Shown in pieces: positions 45,183-54,037 of a stretch of 64,000 bases of DNA (positions are counted from its first letter, which is position 1; every line of letters begins with the position of its first letter). The stretch is taken from positions 2,747,001 to 2,811,000 of the forward strand of contig NZ_JAUSZF010000001.1 in assembly GCF_030817315.1 (NCBI RefSeq). The letters are read 5' to 3'. This DNA comes from Sphingomonas faeni (GTDB lineage: Bacteria; Pseudomonadota; Alphaproteobacteria; Sphingomonadales; Sphingomonadaceae). Below the pieces are notes generated by a model. The model was not told the origin of the DNA, made no database searches, and saw nothing but the letters and a program-made list of their open reading frames with translations. Both the position numbers and the translations under genes were made by a program.

Positions 45183-46895
45183 CTACCGGGTTTTGACATA
45201 CTCGCCGGGGGCATCGCCAAGGGCCGCAAGCGCCCCCGCGCCGGGTTGCCTAACCCCTTCCGCTGAAACGATTTTGGGATCCAAGGCGCGCAACCATTCG
45301 ATCCAGTCGGGCCACCAGCTTCCCTTGGTCTCCGTCGCCCCCGCGACGAAGTCCTCCAGCGTCGTATGCGCCGATGCATTGGTCCAAAACTGATACTTCC
45401 CCGCAGCCGGCGGGTTCACGACCCCGGCAATGTGCCCCGATCCCGCGAGCACGAACTTCAACGGACCGGCGAACAGCTGCGTCAGCTTCCAGACGCTTTC
45501 CGCCGGCGCGATATGATCCTCGCGCCCAGCCTGGACATAGCTCGGCGTCCTGACCTTGGTGAGATCGAGCGGCGTCCCGTCCACACTGATCGCACCCGGC
45601 TGCACCAGCAGATTATCGCGGTACAGGTCGGTCAGATAGCTCAAATGCCATTTCGCCGGCAGGTTGGTGGTGTCGCCGTTCCAGTGGAGCAGGTCGAACG
45701 GCACGTAATCCTGCCCCAGCAGGTAGTTCTGCGTGACGTAGTTCCAGATCAGGTCGCGCCCGCGCAGCAGGTTGAACGCCGTCGCCATATAGCGCCCGTC
45801 GAGGAACCCGTCGGGCGACAACGACGCGACCATCTTAAGCTGCTCGTCGTCGATGAAATGCTGCAACTCGCCCGCCTGCGCGAAATCGACCTGGGCTGTG
45901 AAGAACGTCGCGCTCGCCACCTTTTCTGCCTGCCCGCGTGCGGTCAGCAGCGCGAGTGTCGCGGCCAGCGTCGTTCCCGCTACGCAATAGCCGATCGTAT
46001 GCACCGCCGGCACGTCGAGCGCGTCGCGGACGGTGTCGATCGCATCGACCTGCGCGCCGACATAATCGTCCCAGACGACATCCTTCATGCTCGCGTCGGC
46101 GGATTTCCAGGACACCATGAACACCGTGATGCCCTGCTCGACCGCCCAGCGGATGAAGCTCTTCTCCGGCGTCAGGTCGAGAATGTAGAACCGGTTGATC
46201 CACGGCGGGAAAATCACGAGCGGCGTCGCCAGCACCTTGTCGGTGGTCGGGCTGTATTGAATGAGCTCGTAAAGCGGCGTGCGCTTGACCACCTTGCCCG
46301 GCGTCATCGCCAGGTTGCGGCCGAGTTCGAACGCGCCCTCCGGCGTATGCGTCACCTGCCCGCGGGCAAGATCCGCCATCATGTTCTGCAGACCTTTCAG
46401 CAGATTCTCGCCCCGCGTCTCGATCGTCTTCTCGATTACCTGCGGGTTGGTCAGCGCGAAATTGGTCGGGCTCATCGCGTCGACGAACCCCTTGGTCGCG
46501 AACCGCAACTGCTCCTTCTGCTTCGGGTCGAGCCCGTCGATCGCCTCGACGCCGCGGAGCATGTGATCGCCAATAAGCTGATAGCTCTGCCGGATCAGGT
46601 CGAACACGGGTTCGCGCCACTGCGGCGCCTTGAAGCGCTTGTCGGTGACGGGGGCGGGCTCGGGCGCCTTGGCCGGATCGAGAAACCGCTGCCACAGAGT
46701 CAGGCTCTCACTCCAGAAATCGCGCGCGCGCTCCAGCGCGGCGGGGTCGGTGAAGCCTGGGATCGCAGGGATCGCCTCGGGCTTGGGCTGCATCGCCGCC
46801 AAGCCCTGCTCCATCATCATCTGCTGCGCACGCCCCATCACCCAGGTCCAGTGCTGGAGATCGGGAAGGGTCGGGGTAGGAGGAGTTTCGGCCAT
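45183..46895 (-). CDS. phaC: Class I poly(3-hydroxyalkanoate) synthase
   Basis: Polymerises (R)-3-hydroxyacyl-CoA into PHA at the granule surface. The 570-residue protein has the N-terminal PhaC domain (PTNFALTNPQVIEKTIETRG; TPLYELIQY) and an alpha/beta-hydrolase core. The lipase-like box is GYCVAG, with catalytic Cys304; class I enzymes usually read G-[FY]-C-V-G-G, so one glycine is replaced by alanine. The Asp is in GREDHIAPAESVWK and the His in GSGHIAGVVNPP. The C-terminus carries the expected WWPDWIEWL. It starts the phaC-phasin unit. Confidence 0.95.
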   Translation of the reverse strand: MAETPPTPTLPDLQHWTWVMGRAQQMMMEQGLAAMQPKPEAIPAIPGFTDPAALERARDFWSESLTLWQRFLDPAKAPEPAPVTDKRFKAPQWREPVFDLIRQSYQLIGDHMLRGVEAIDGLDPKQKEQLRFATKGFVDAMSPTNFALTNPQVIEKTIETRGENLLKGLQNMMADLARGQVTHTPEGAFELGRNLAMTPGKVVKRTPLYELIQYSPTTDKVLATPLVIFPPWINRFYILDLTPEKSFIRWAVEQGITVFMVSWKSADASMKDVVWDDYVGAQVDAIDTVRDALDVPAVHTIGYCVAGTTLAATLALLTARGQAEKVASATFFTAQVDFAQAGELQHFIDDEQLKMVASLSPDGFLDGRYMATAFNLLRGRDLIWNYVTQNYLLGQDYVPFDLLHWNGDTTNLPAKWHLSYLTDLYRDNLLVQPGAISVDGTPLDLTKVRTPSYVQAGREDHIAPAESVWKLTQLFAGPLKFVLAGSGHIAGVVNPPAAGKYQFWTNASAHTTLEDFVAGATETKGSWWPDWIEWLRALDPKIVSAEGVRQPGAGALAALGDAPGEYVKTR

Positions 46896-46979
46896 GACGT
46901 CCTCTGCTTTTCCCGGAGCTTAGCCGAGCGATCGGCCAAGCGGAAGCGGGGTGGTCGCTGGCGCAAAGTCCCGTCGTCA

Positions 46980-47072
46980 CATCGTCCCGTCATCCTGACG
47001 AAAGTCAGGACCCAGTGTTACGAGCGCAGGCGTTTGCGGCTCTGGGTCCTGACTTGCGTCAGGATGACGGAG
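46980..47072. repeat. Intergenic palindromic repeat, family B
   Basis: CGTCATCCTGACGAAAGTCA with GGACCCAG on the left faces CTGGGTCCTGACTTGCGTCA and GGATGACGG. It is the first of three repeat blocks in the 543-bp gap between phaC and the aminotransferase gene. This is the only divergent junction in the window that carries such repeats. Confidence 0.88.
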
Positions 47073-47090
47073 TTTTCTGGCGTCGCTCGT

Positions 47091-47239
47091 CCTCGCCAAC
47101 CACCACGCCGCCTCGCCAACCACCGCGCCGCCTCGCCAACCACCGCGCCGCCTCGCCAACCACCGCGCCGCCTCGCCAACCACCGCGCCGCCTCCCAACC
47201 ACCGCGCCGCCTCCCAACCACCGCGCCGCCTCCCAACCA
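47091..47239. repeat. 20/19-bp tandem minisatellite
   Basis: A half unit (CCTCGCCAAC), then four 20-bp units of CACCGCGCCGCCTCGCCAAC (the first with one A/G change), then three 19-bp units lacking one base (CACCGCGCCGCCTCCCAAC). The 20-bp part is open in several frames on both strands, but the 19-bp part shifts frame, so I regard it as non-coding. It is bounded by a family B repeat on the left and a family D repeat on the right. Confidence 0.9.
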
Positions 47240-47345
47240 CCTCCCCGGCGAAGGCCGGGGCCCAATTGGGCGACGGCGCTGATGAACGGCGCGCTTTGTT
47301 ACCACGACCTTTCCAATTGGACCCCGGCCCCCGCCGCGGAGGTAC
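47235..47345. repeat. Intergenic palindromic repeat, family D
   Basis: CACCTCCCCGGCGAAGGCCG and GGGCCCAATTGGG on the left face CCAATTGGACCCCGG and CCCCCGCCGCGGAGGT on the right. More diverged than the 32.6 kb copy. The remaining about 90 bp up to the aminotransferase gene hold nothing I recognise. Confidence 0.8.
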
Positions 47346-47438
47346 TCGGCAAACCTTTCGCCCCCCCCGACGAATGAGGCGGATGACGCCTCCCCTCACC
47401 TGCGGTACAGCACCCGCTCCTCCAGCTTGAGGCTGATC

Positions 47439-48647
47439 ATGTCCGAAGACTTCTACCGCATCAAACGCTTGCCCCCCTATGTCATCGCCGAAGTGAACGC
47501 GATGCGGGCGGCGGCGCGCGCGGGCGGGGAGGACATCATCGATCTCGGCATGGGCAATCCCGATTTGCCGCCGCCCGAGCACGTCATCGAGAAGCTCGTC
47601 GAAGTCGCGCGCAAACCGAGTGCGCACGGCTATTCGCAGTCGAAGGGCATTCCCGGCCTGCGGAAAGCGCAGGCGAACTATTACGGCCGCCGCTTCGGGG
47701 TCGACGTCGATCCCGAGACCGAGGTCGTCGTCACGATGGGCTCGAAGGAAGGCCTCGCCAGCCTCGCCACCGCGATCACCGCGCCCGGCGACGTCGTGCT
47801 CGCGCCCAACCCATCCTATCCGATCCACACCTTCGGCTTCATCATCGCCGGCGCCACGATCCGCGCGGTGCCGACGACCCCGGACGAGGCATATTTCGAG
47901 AGCCTCGAGCGCGCGATGGCGTTCACCGTGCCCCGCCCGTCGATCCTGGTCGTCAACTATCCGTCGAACCCGACGGCGGAGGCTGTCGATCTCGCCTTCT
48001 ACGAGCGCCTCGTCGCGTGGGCGAAGGAGAACCAGGTCTGGATCATCTCCGACCTGGCCTATTCGGAGCTCTATTACGACGGCAATCCGACCCCCTCGAT
48101 CCTCCAGGTGCCGGGCGCGAAGGACATCGCGATCGAGTTCACGTCGCTCAGCAAGACCTATTCCATGGCCGGCTGGCGGATTGGCTTCGCGGTCGGCAAC
48201 AAGACGCTGATCGCGGCGATGAGCCGGGTAAAGAGCTACCTCGATTACGGCGCGTTCACGCCGATCCAGGCCGCCGCCTGTGCCGCGTTGAACGGTCCGC
48301 AGGACATCGTCGAACGCAATCGCCTGCTGTATCACAAGCGCCGCGACGTCATGGTCGAGAGCTTCGGCCGCGCCGGCTGGGACATCCCGAGCCCTCGCGC
48401 ATCCATGTTCGCCTGGGCCCCATTGCCGCCCGCGCTCGCGCATTTAGGTAGCCTTGAGTTCACCAAACAATTGCTGACTCACGCGCACGTCGCGGTGGCC
48501 CCAGGCGTGGGCTACGGCGAAAACGGCGAGGGCTATGTGAGGATCGCGATGGTCGAGAACGAACAGCGGCTCCGTCAGGCGGCGCGCAACGTGAAGAAAT
48601 ACCTCCAGTCCATGGGCGTAAACACGCCCGCGCGCGGCGCTGGCTGA
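47439..48647 (+). CDS. AlaC/DapL-like aminotransferase
   Basis: A class I/II PLP aminotransferase of 402 residues, closest in layout to the glutamate-pyruvate aminotransferase AlaC. The PLP lysine is Lys239 in TSLSKTYSMAGWRIGF; the cofactor segments NYPSNPTAEAVD, ISDLAYSELYYDG and HGYSQSKGIPGLRKA are present. Most likely alanine synthesis from pyruvate; LL-diaminopimelate aminotransferase is a less likely alternative. ATG 47439 has GAGG eight bases upstream. Confidence 0.87.
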   Translation: MSEDFYRIKRLPPYVIAEVNAMRAAARAGGEDIIDLGMGNPDLPPPEHVIEKLVEVARKPSAHGYSQSKGIPGLRKAQANYYGRRFGVDVDPETEVVVTMGSKEGLASLATAITAPGDVVLAPNPSYPIHTFGFIIAGATIRAVPTTPDEAYFESLERAMAFTVPRPSILVVNYPSNPTAEAVDLAFYERLVAWAKENQVWIISDLAYSELYYDGNPTPSILQVPGAKDIAIEFTSLSKTYSMAGWRIGFAVGNKTLIAAMSRVKSYLDYGAFTPIQAAACAALNGPQDIVERNRLLYHKRRDVMVESFGRAGWDIPSPRASMFAWAPLPPALAHLGSLEFTKQLLTHAHVAVAPGVGYGENGEGYVRIAMVENEQRLRQAARNVKKYLQSMGVNTPARGAG

Positions 48648-48658
48648 CCTTCGCCAGC

Positions 48659-49435
48659 GTGGATATCAATCCGTTATATTCGGTGGCCGGCGTGCTCGTC
48701 GGCCTCATCGTCGGGCTGACGGGTGTCGGCGGCGGGTCGCTGATGACGCCGCTGCTGGTACTCGTCTTCGGCTTCCATCCCGCCACCGCGGTCGGCACCG
48801 ACCTGCTCTACGCCTCGGCGACCAAGACGGTGGGGACGACGGTGCATGGCTGGCGCGGCACGGTCGACTGGCGCGTGGTGCGCCGGCTGGCGACCGGCAG
48901 CGTCCCCGCCGCGATCGCGACGTTGCTCGTGCTCAACCACCTCGGCGAAAGATCCTCCGACACCGGCCACGCGATCACCGTCGTGCTCGGCATCACGCTG
49001 ATCCTGTCGGCGGTCGCGACGTTCTTCCGCGGCAAGATCGTCGCATGGCTGACCCCGCGGATCGGCACGGTCGGCGGTGAACGCCAGGCGATGCTGACGA
49101 TCCTGCTCGGCGCCGTCCTCGGCGTGCTGGTCTCGCTCACCTCGGTCGGTGCCGGCGCACTGGGCATGACCGCACTGTTGATCCTCTACCCGACGCTGCC
49201 GATCAACCGGCTGGTCGGCTCCGACATCGCGCACGCGGTGCCGCTGACGTTGCTCGGCGGGATCGGCCACTGGATTCTCGGCTCGGTCGACGTCGACCTG
49301 CTCGTATCGCTGCTGATCGGCTCGATCCCCGGCATCATCGTTGGCAGCCTGATCGCCACGCGCGTCTCGGACCGCGTGCTGGTCCCGGTTCTCGCGACCG
49401 TGCTGGCGATCGTCGGCGTTCGGCTGATCTTCTGA
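48659..49435 (+). CDS. TauE/SafE-family permease
   Basis: A 258-residue inner-membrane protein with about seven to eight helices. The N-terminal GLIVGLTGVGGGSLMTPLLV and internal LVSLTSVGAGALGMTALLIL are the two half-repeat signatures of the family, which exports or imports small organosulfur or sulfonate anions. The start is GTG 48659, 11 bp after the aminotransferase gene. The stop overlaps the next ATG by one base, so a three-gene unit is likely. Confidence 0.85.
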   Translation: MDINPLYSVAGVLVGLIVGLTGVGGGSLMTPLLVLVFGFHPATAVGTDLLYASATKTVGTTVHGWRGTVDWRVVRRLATGSVPAAIATLLVLNHLGERSSDTGHAITVVLGITLILSAVATFFRGKIVAWLTPRIGTVGGERQAMLTILLGAVLGVLVSLTSVGAGALGMTALLILYPTLPINRLVGSDIAHAVPLTLLGGIGHWILGSVDVDLLVSLLIGSIPGIIVGSLIATRVSDRVLVPVLATVLAIVGVRLIF

Positions 49436-49860
49436 TGCGGCCCGGCTTCGCCTTCTCGACCAAATTCCGCGTGCGCTACGCCGAAATCGACGGCCAGCGC
49501 ATCGTCTTCAACTCGCGCTATCTCGAATATGCCGACGTCGCGGTGACCGAGTTCTGGGAATGGACAGGGATCGCCGAAGCTCTGCCTGACGTCTGGCCGA
49601 CCACCGAGTTCAACGTCCGCCGGACGGAGATCGACTACCTCAAGCCGTTCCGCCTGGGAGATACGGTGGAAGCGTTCGTGCGGATCGAGAAGCTAGGCAC
49701 GACAAGCCTGACGAAGCGCTTCGAACTGGCGCATGCGGAGACGGGCGAGTTGCACACGGTGATCACAATGGTCAGCGTCCACGTCGATCTGGAAACAGGG
49801 CGGCCCGTGCCCCTTCCCGACGCGATCCGCACCGTGCTGGGATCGCTACCAAGCCACTAA
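49435..49860 (+). CDS. Acyl-CoA thioesterase (4HBT hotdog family)
   Basis: A 141-residue hotdog-fold protein. The FRVRYAEIDGQRIVFNSRYLEYAD segment matches the 4-hydroxybenzoyl-CoA/YbgC thioesterase active-site helix, but the usual catalytic Asp (R-Y-x-E-x-D) is followed by Gly-Gln rather than the more common Asp-x-x-Gly-H. It probably hydrolyses short or medium acyl-CoAs. It overlaps the TauE/SafE stop (TGATG) by one base. Confidence 0.85.
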   Translation: MRPGFAFSTKFRVRYAEIDGQRIVFNSRYLEYADVAVTEFWEWTGIAEALPDVWPTTEFNVRRTEIDYLKPFRLGDTVEAFVRIEKLGTTSLTKRFELAHAETGELHTVITMVSVHVDLETGRPVPLPDAIRTVLGSLPSH

Positions 49861-49867
49861 CACAACG

Positions 49868-49977
49868 GTCCCCCCTCCCTGAAAGGGAGGGGTAGGGGGT
49901 GGGTCGGCCCATTGCCGAGCGAAAGCACCAGCCCCAAACCGACCCACCCCCAGCCCCTCCCTTCCAGGGGGGAGCAG
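49868..49977. repeat. Intergenic palindromic repeat, family C
   Basis: CCCCCCTCCCTGAAAGGGAG with GGGTAGGGGGTGGGTCGG on the left faces CCGACCCACCCCCAGCCC and CTCCCTTCCAGGGGGGAG, between convergent thioesterase and HxlR genes. Confidence 0.9.
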
Positions 49978-49982
49978 TGAAG

Positions 49983-50465
49983 TTACTCCGCCGCCTCAGC
50001 CGCCACGCCATCCCCGGCAACTTCCCCAGGCAGCGCCCAGATCAGATCCCCCTTCGCCAGCACGCGCCCATCATGCGCCCGCACCGACACCGGCTGCAAA
50101 GGCCGCCGATCGCGCGCATCGACCAAAATCGGAAACGCCGGCACGCACGTCTCCCACCGCTCGCCCCACTGCCGGAGCGCGATCATCGTCGGCAACAGCG
50201 CGAAACCCTTGTCGGTCAGTCCGTAGGCGATCTTGCGCCGATCCTCCGGGATGGGCTGTCGCTCCAGGATACCGTGCTCGACCAGCCGCGCCAGCCGGTT
50301 CGCCAGGATGTTTCGTGCGATGCCGAGTTCCGACTGGAACTCCTCGAAATGATGGAGGCCGTTGAACGCCGCGCGGAGGATCAGGAACGACCAGCGCTCG
50401 CCCATCGCCTCCAGCGCGGCGGGCAGGCTGCATTCCAGCAATGGTTCGCGCAATTTGCCCATCAC
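49983..50465 (-). CDS. HxlR-family transcriptional regulator
   Basis: A 160-residue winged-helix regulator. LPAALEAMGERWSFLILRAA and GIARNILANRLARLVEHGIL are the conserved DNA-binding core. EDRRKIAYGLTDKGFALLPT is the wing and dimerisation helix. The last about 50 residues form a small extension found in one HxlR subgroup. It may regulate itself or the divergent rsh gene; two palindromes lie between them. Inducer unknown. Confidence 0.88.
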   Translation of the reverse strand: MMGKLREPLLECSLPAALEAMGERWSFLILRAAFNGLHHFEEFQSELGIARNILANRLARLVEHGILERQPIPEDRRKIAYGLTDKGFALLPTMIALRQWGERWETCVPAFPILVDARDRRPLQPVSVRAHDGRVLAKGDLIWALPGEVAGDGVAAEAAE

Positions 50466-50571
50466 GTCATCCTCGTCCGTGGGCGAACGTACCGCATAAC
50501 CCGGAGAAGCGAAACGCCTCGGTTATCCTGCGTTATACGCCACTGACCCAACGAATGGATGACGCACCCCT

Positions 50572-50598
50572 TGGATGCATCCACTAGATCACAGTGAT
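50572..50598. promoter_or_regulatory. Two adjacent perfect palindromes between hxlR and rsh
   Basis: TGGATGCATCCA (50572-50583) and ATCACAGTGAT (50588-50598) lie about 107 and 50 bp from the hxlR and rsh starts. They could be operators. Short dyads arise by chance, so this is weak. Confidence 0.35.
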
Positions 50599-50647
50599 GG
50601 GACGCTTTTTGTTGCCAAAACTCCTCGTACGGCCCCATCTATGAACT

Positions 50648-52753
50648 GTGTTGCGCCAATATGAACTGGTCGATCGCGTCCTCGACTACGATCCCGACGC
50701 CGACGAGGCGCTGCTGAACCGCGCCTATGTCTTCTCGATGCAGGCGCACGGGTCGCAGAAGCGTGCGAGCGGCGATCCATATTTCAGCCATCCGATCGAG
50801 GTGGCCGGCATCCTCACAGACCTGCACCTCGACGCGGAGACGATCGCCACCGCGATCCTCCACGACACGATCGAGGACACGGTCGCGACGCCCGAGGAGA
50901 TCGAGCGGCTGTTCGGTGCTTCGGTCGCGCGCCTCGTCGACGGCGTCACCAAGCTTTCGAAGATCGAAGCACAGACCGAAAACGAACGCGCCGCCGAAAA
51001 CCTCCGCAAATTCCTCCTCGCGATGTCCGACGACATCCGCGTACTTCTCGTTAAACTTGCCGACCGCCTCCACAACATGCGCACGCTGCACCACATCGCC
51101 AAGCCCGAGAAGCGCCGTCGCATCGCCAAGGAGACGATGGACATCTACGCGCCGCTCGCCGAGCGGATCGGCATGTACGAGTTCATGCGCGAGATGCAGT
51201 CGCTGGCGTTCGAACAGCTCGAGCCAGAAGCGTCGGAATCGATCAATCGTCGCCTCGAACAGCTGAAGAAGGGCGACGGCGACCGGATCGCCAAGATCGC
51301 GTCGGGACTGAAGCTGGTGCTGTCGCGCGCCGGCGTCGAAGCGGATATTTCGGGGCGCGAAAAACACCCCTATTCGATCTTTCGGAAAATGTCCGAACGC
51401 CACATCAGCTTCGAACAACTGTCGGACGTGATGGCGTTCCGCGCGATCGTGCCCACAGAGGAGGATTGCTACCGGGTACTCGGGATCATCCACCAGCGCT
51501 GGCCGATGGTGCCGGGACGGTTCAAGGATTACATCTCGACGCCGAAGCGCAACGGCTATCGGTCGCTCCACACGTCGGTGATCCACGCCGACAGCGCGCG
51601 GATCGAGATCCAGATCCGTACCGCCGACATGCATGCACAGGCCGAGTTCGGCCTCGCCGCGCACTGGGCGTACAAACAGCAGATCAACGGCAGCGATCGT
51701 CAGGTGAGCTGGATCCGCGACCTCGTCGAAATCCTCGACACCGCCGAGAGCCCGGAAGAGCTGCTCGAGCACACGCGGATGGCGATGTACACCGATCGCA
51801 TCTTCGCGTTCACGCCGAAGGGCGAGCTGATCCAGCTGCCCAAGGGGGCGACCTCGATCGATTTTGCGTACGCGGTGCACACCGATCTCGGCGACCAGGC
51901 GGTCGGCGCGAAGGTCAACGGCCGCGTCGTGCCGCTGTCGACGGTGATCGAGAATGGCGACCAAGTACAGATCCTGCGCTCGAAAGGCCAGTCGCCGCAG
52001 CCGCAATGGCTGAACGTCGCGACCACCGGCAAGGCGCTCGCCGCGATCCGTCGCCATCTGCGTCAGAAGGAGCGGGTCGAGCAGACTGCGCTCGGCCAGA
52101 CGCTGTACGAGGATATCGTCACCCGCCTGCCCGCGCAGATCGGCACCGATGCGCTGAGCCACGCGCTGAAGCGGCTGAAACTGCCCGACGAATCGTCGCT
52201 GATGGTCGCGATCGCGCGGCGGACCTTGTCCGATGCGGCAGTGATGGAGGCGCTGATGCCGGGCTCGGCGGGTGCGGACGTGGCGCATGCGCTGGCGCCG
52301 CAATCGAGCGCGATCTCGATCAAGGGGTTGACCCCAGGCGTCGCCTACGATCTCGCGACGTGTTGCCATCCAGTGCCGGGCGACCGGATCGTCGGGTTGC
52401 GTCGGCCGGATGCGGGGATCGAGGTGCATGCGATCGACTGCCGCGTGCTCGCCGAGCTTGCCGAACGCTCCGAGAACGAGACCGACTGGGTCGACGTGGC
52501 GTGGGGCGACGAGACCGAGGGTGCGGTCGCGCGGATTTCGGTGATGGTGAAGAACGAGCCGGGCTCGCTCGGCATCGTCTCGACGATCATCGGCGGGCAC
52601 AAGGCCAACATCATCAACCTGCGGCTCGATACGCGCGACAAGAGCTTCCACACCAACGAGATCGACGTCGAGGTGCACGACGTGCAGCAGCTGATGCGGC
52701 TGATGGCCGGGCTGCGTGCGGCGGATGCGGTGCATACCGTGGAGCGCGTGTAG
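50648..52753 (+). CDS. Bifunctional (p)ppGpp synthetase/hydrolase Rsh
   Basis: A single long RelA/SpoT homologue of 701 residues, as in most alphaproteobacteria. Domains in order are HD hydrolase (HD at 72-73 in AILHDTIEDT), synthetase (RFKDYISTPKRNGYRSLHTS; LEIQ-like IEIQIRTADMHAQAE), TGS (FTPKGELIQLPKGATSIDFA), a helical/zinc-finger-like region containing ATCCHPVPGD, and ACT (ISVMVKNEPGSLGIVSTIIG). Both catalytic halves have their key motifs, so it should make and degrade (p)ppGpp. The start is GTG 50648, or TTG 50651. It is divergent from hxlR. Confidence 0.95.
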   Translation: MLRQYELVDRVLDYDPDADEALLNRAYVFSMQAHGSQKRASGDPYFSHPIEVAGILTDLHLDAETIATAILHDTIEDTVATPEEIERLFGASVARLVDGVTKLSKIEAQTENERAAENLRKFLLAMSDDIRVLLVKLADRLHNMRTLHHIAKPEKRRRIAKETMDIYAPLAERIGMYEFMREMQSLAFEQLEPEASESINRRLEQLKKGDGDRIAKIASGLKLVLSRAGVEADISGREKHPYSIFRKMSERHISFEQLSDVMAFRAIVPTEEDCYRVLGIIHQRWPMVPGRFKDYISTPKRNGYRSLHTSVIHADSARIEIQIRTADMHAQAEFGLAAHWAYKQQINGSDRQVSWIRDLVEILDTAESPEELLEHTRMAMYTDRIFAFTPKGELIQLPKGATSIDFAYAVHTDLGDQAVGAKVNGRVVPLSTVIENGDQVQILRSKGQSPQPQWLNVATTGKALAAIRRHLRQKERVEQTALGQTLYEDIVTRLPAQIGTDALSHALKRLKLPDESSLMVAIARRTLSDAAVMEALMPGSAGADVAHALAPQSSAISIKGLTPGVAYDLATCCHPVPGDRIVGLRRPDAGIEVHAIDCRVLAELAERSENETDWVDVAWGDETEGAVARISVMVKNEPGSLGIVSTIIGGHKANIINLRLDTRDKSFHTNEIDVEVHDVQQLMRLMAGLRAADAVHTVERV

Positions 52754-52800
52754 AAACATCCGACGATGACGGCGGGCGCGACGGACGCTAGACGGGGGCG

Positions 52801-53838
52801 ATGAACCGTCCAGCCCTTTCGATCCCGGCCCTTTCAATCGTCGTCCCCTGCTATAACGAGGCCGCGTGCCTCGACATCCTGCACGCGCGCATTTCCGGCG
52901 CGGCGAAGGTCGCGGTCGGTGACGATTACGAGATCGTCCTGATCAACGACGGCTCGCGCGACGATAGCTGGAGCGTGATGCAGCGCCTCGCCGCCGCCGA
53001 TCCGCGGCTGGTCGCGATCAACCTGTCGCGCAACCACGGCCACCAGCTGGCGCTGACCGCCGGCCTGGACCTGTGCGCCGGCGAGCAGATCCTGATCATC
53101 GACGCCGATCTCCAGGACCCTCCCGAACTGCTGTCCGACATGCGCGCGGCGATGGCGGCGAGCCAGGCCGACGTGGTGTATGCGGTCCGCCGCCGGCGCG
53201 CAGGCGAGACGGTCTTCAAGAAGGCCACCGCCGCCGCGTTCTACCGTCTGCTGACGCGGATGACCGAGACGCCGATCCCGCTCGACACCGGCGACTTCCG
53301 CCTGATGAGCCGGCGCGCTCTGGATGCGTTCCTGTCGCTTCCCGAACAGGCCCGCTTCATCCGCGGCATGGTCGCGTGGATCGGCTTCCGCCAGGTCCCC
53401 TTCCCCTACGACCGCGCCGAGCGGTTGGCGGGCGAGACGAACTACCCGCTGGCGAAGATGATCCGCCTCGCGTTCGACGCCGTCACCGGCTTCTCCACTG
53501 CTCCCTTGCGCTTTGCCAGCCATGCCGGGCTCGCGCTGACCGGCGTCTCGCTGCTCCTGTTCGTCTATATCGCGATCGGCTGGCTCTCGGGGAGCGCGGT
53601 GCAGGGCTGGACCTCGACGATGCTCGTGACCGTGTTCCTGGGCGCGGTGCAGATGTTCGTGCTGGGGATGATCGGCGAGTATCTTGGGCGGCTGTACGTC
53701 GAGTCGAAGCGTCGGCCGCTGTATATCGTCGCGGATGTGGCGGGCCCGATCCAGGGGAAGGCGACCTTGGGGTTTCGCGCGGAGCCGGTGGACGTGGTGC
53801 GGTTGCCTGACGCGTCACTTCCCATCCGCACCGACTGA
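52801..53838 (+). CDS. GtrB/ArnC-type polyprenyl-phosphate glycosyltransferase (GT2)
   Basis: 345 residues. The N-terminal GT-A domain has SIVVPCYNEAACLD, INDGSRDDS and the metal motif IIDADLQDPPELL, with the late LDTGDFRLMSRRALDAF and FIRGMVAWIGFRQ segments typical of dolichol-phosphate-mannose/bactoprenol-glucosyl transferases. Two C-terminal membrane helices (about 235-260 and 270-295) follow. It should load a sugar on undecaprenyl phosphate at the inner membrane. It lies near gtrA and a GT-C gene, the classic partners of GtrB. Confidence 0.92.
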   Translation: MNRPALSIPALSIVVPCYNEAACLDILHARISGAAKVAVGDDYEIVLINDGSRDDSWSVMQRLAAADPRLVAINLSRNHGHQLALTAGLDLCAGEQILIIDADLQDPPELLSDMRAAMAASQADVVYAVRRRRAGETVFKKATAAAFYRLLTRMTETPIPLDTGDFRLMSRRALDAFLSLPEQARFIRGMVAWIGFRQVPFPYDRAERLAGETNYPLAKMIRLAFDAVTGFSTAPLRFASHAGLALTGVSLLLFVYIAIGWLSGSAVQGWTSTMLVTVFLGAVQMFVLGMIGEYLGRLYVESKRRPLYIVADVAGPIQGKATLGFRAEPVDVVRLPDASLPIRTD

Positions 53839-53880
53839 CGAAAACCGCTCACCCGATTCTTGAACCACCCCAATCCCCGA

Positions 53881-53906
53881 ACCACCCCGGCGAAGGCCGG
53901 GGTGGT
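53881..53906. terminator. Hairpin (half family D element) after the GT2 gene
   Basis: ACCACCCCGGC / GCCGGGGTGGT, an 11-bp stem with a 4-nt loop, followed by GTTTGG. Probable terminator made from one arm of the family D repeat. Confidence 0.55.
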
Positions 53907-53934
53907 GTTTGGAGGCGCGCTCCAGATCCCCCCT

Positions 53935-54007
53935 CCCGTTCGTGCTGAGCGAAGTCGAAGCACCTGAGCGCGAGGCCTGTCCTTCGACTTCGCTCAGGAC
54001 GAACGGA
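53935..54007. repeat. Intergenic palindromic repeat, family A
   Basis: TCCCGTTCGTGCTGAGCGAA with GTCGAAGCACC on the left faces TGTCCTTCGACTTCGCTCAG and GACGAACGGA, between convergent GT2 and methyltransferase genes. Confidence 0.9.
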
Positions 54008-54037
54008 TTAGGGAACGGGGAGGATCGCGAAGCAAGC

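Noticed and set aside
47091..47239. Possible CRISPR array
   Set aside because: The units are 19-20 bp and contiguous, with no spacers, no leader and no cas genes.
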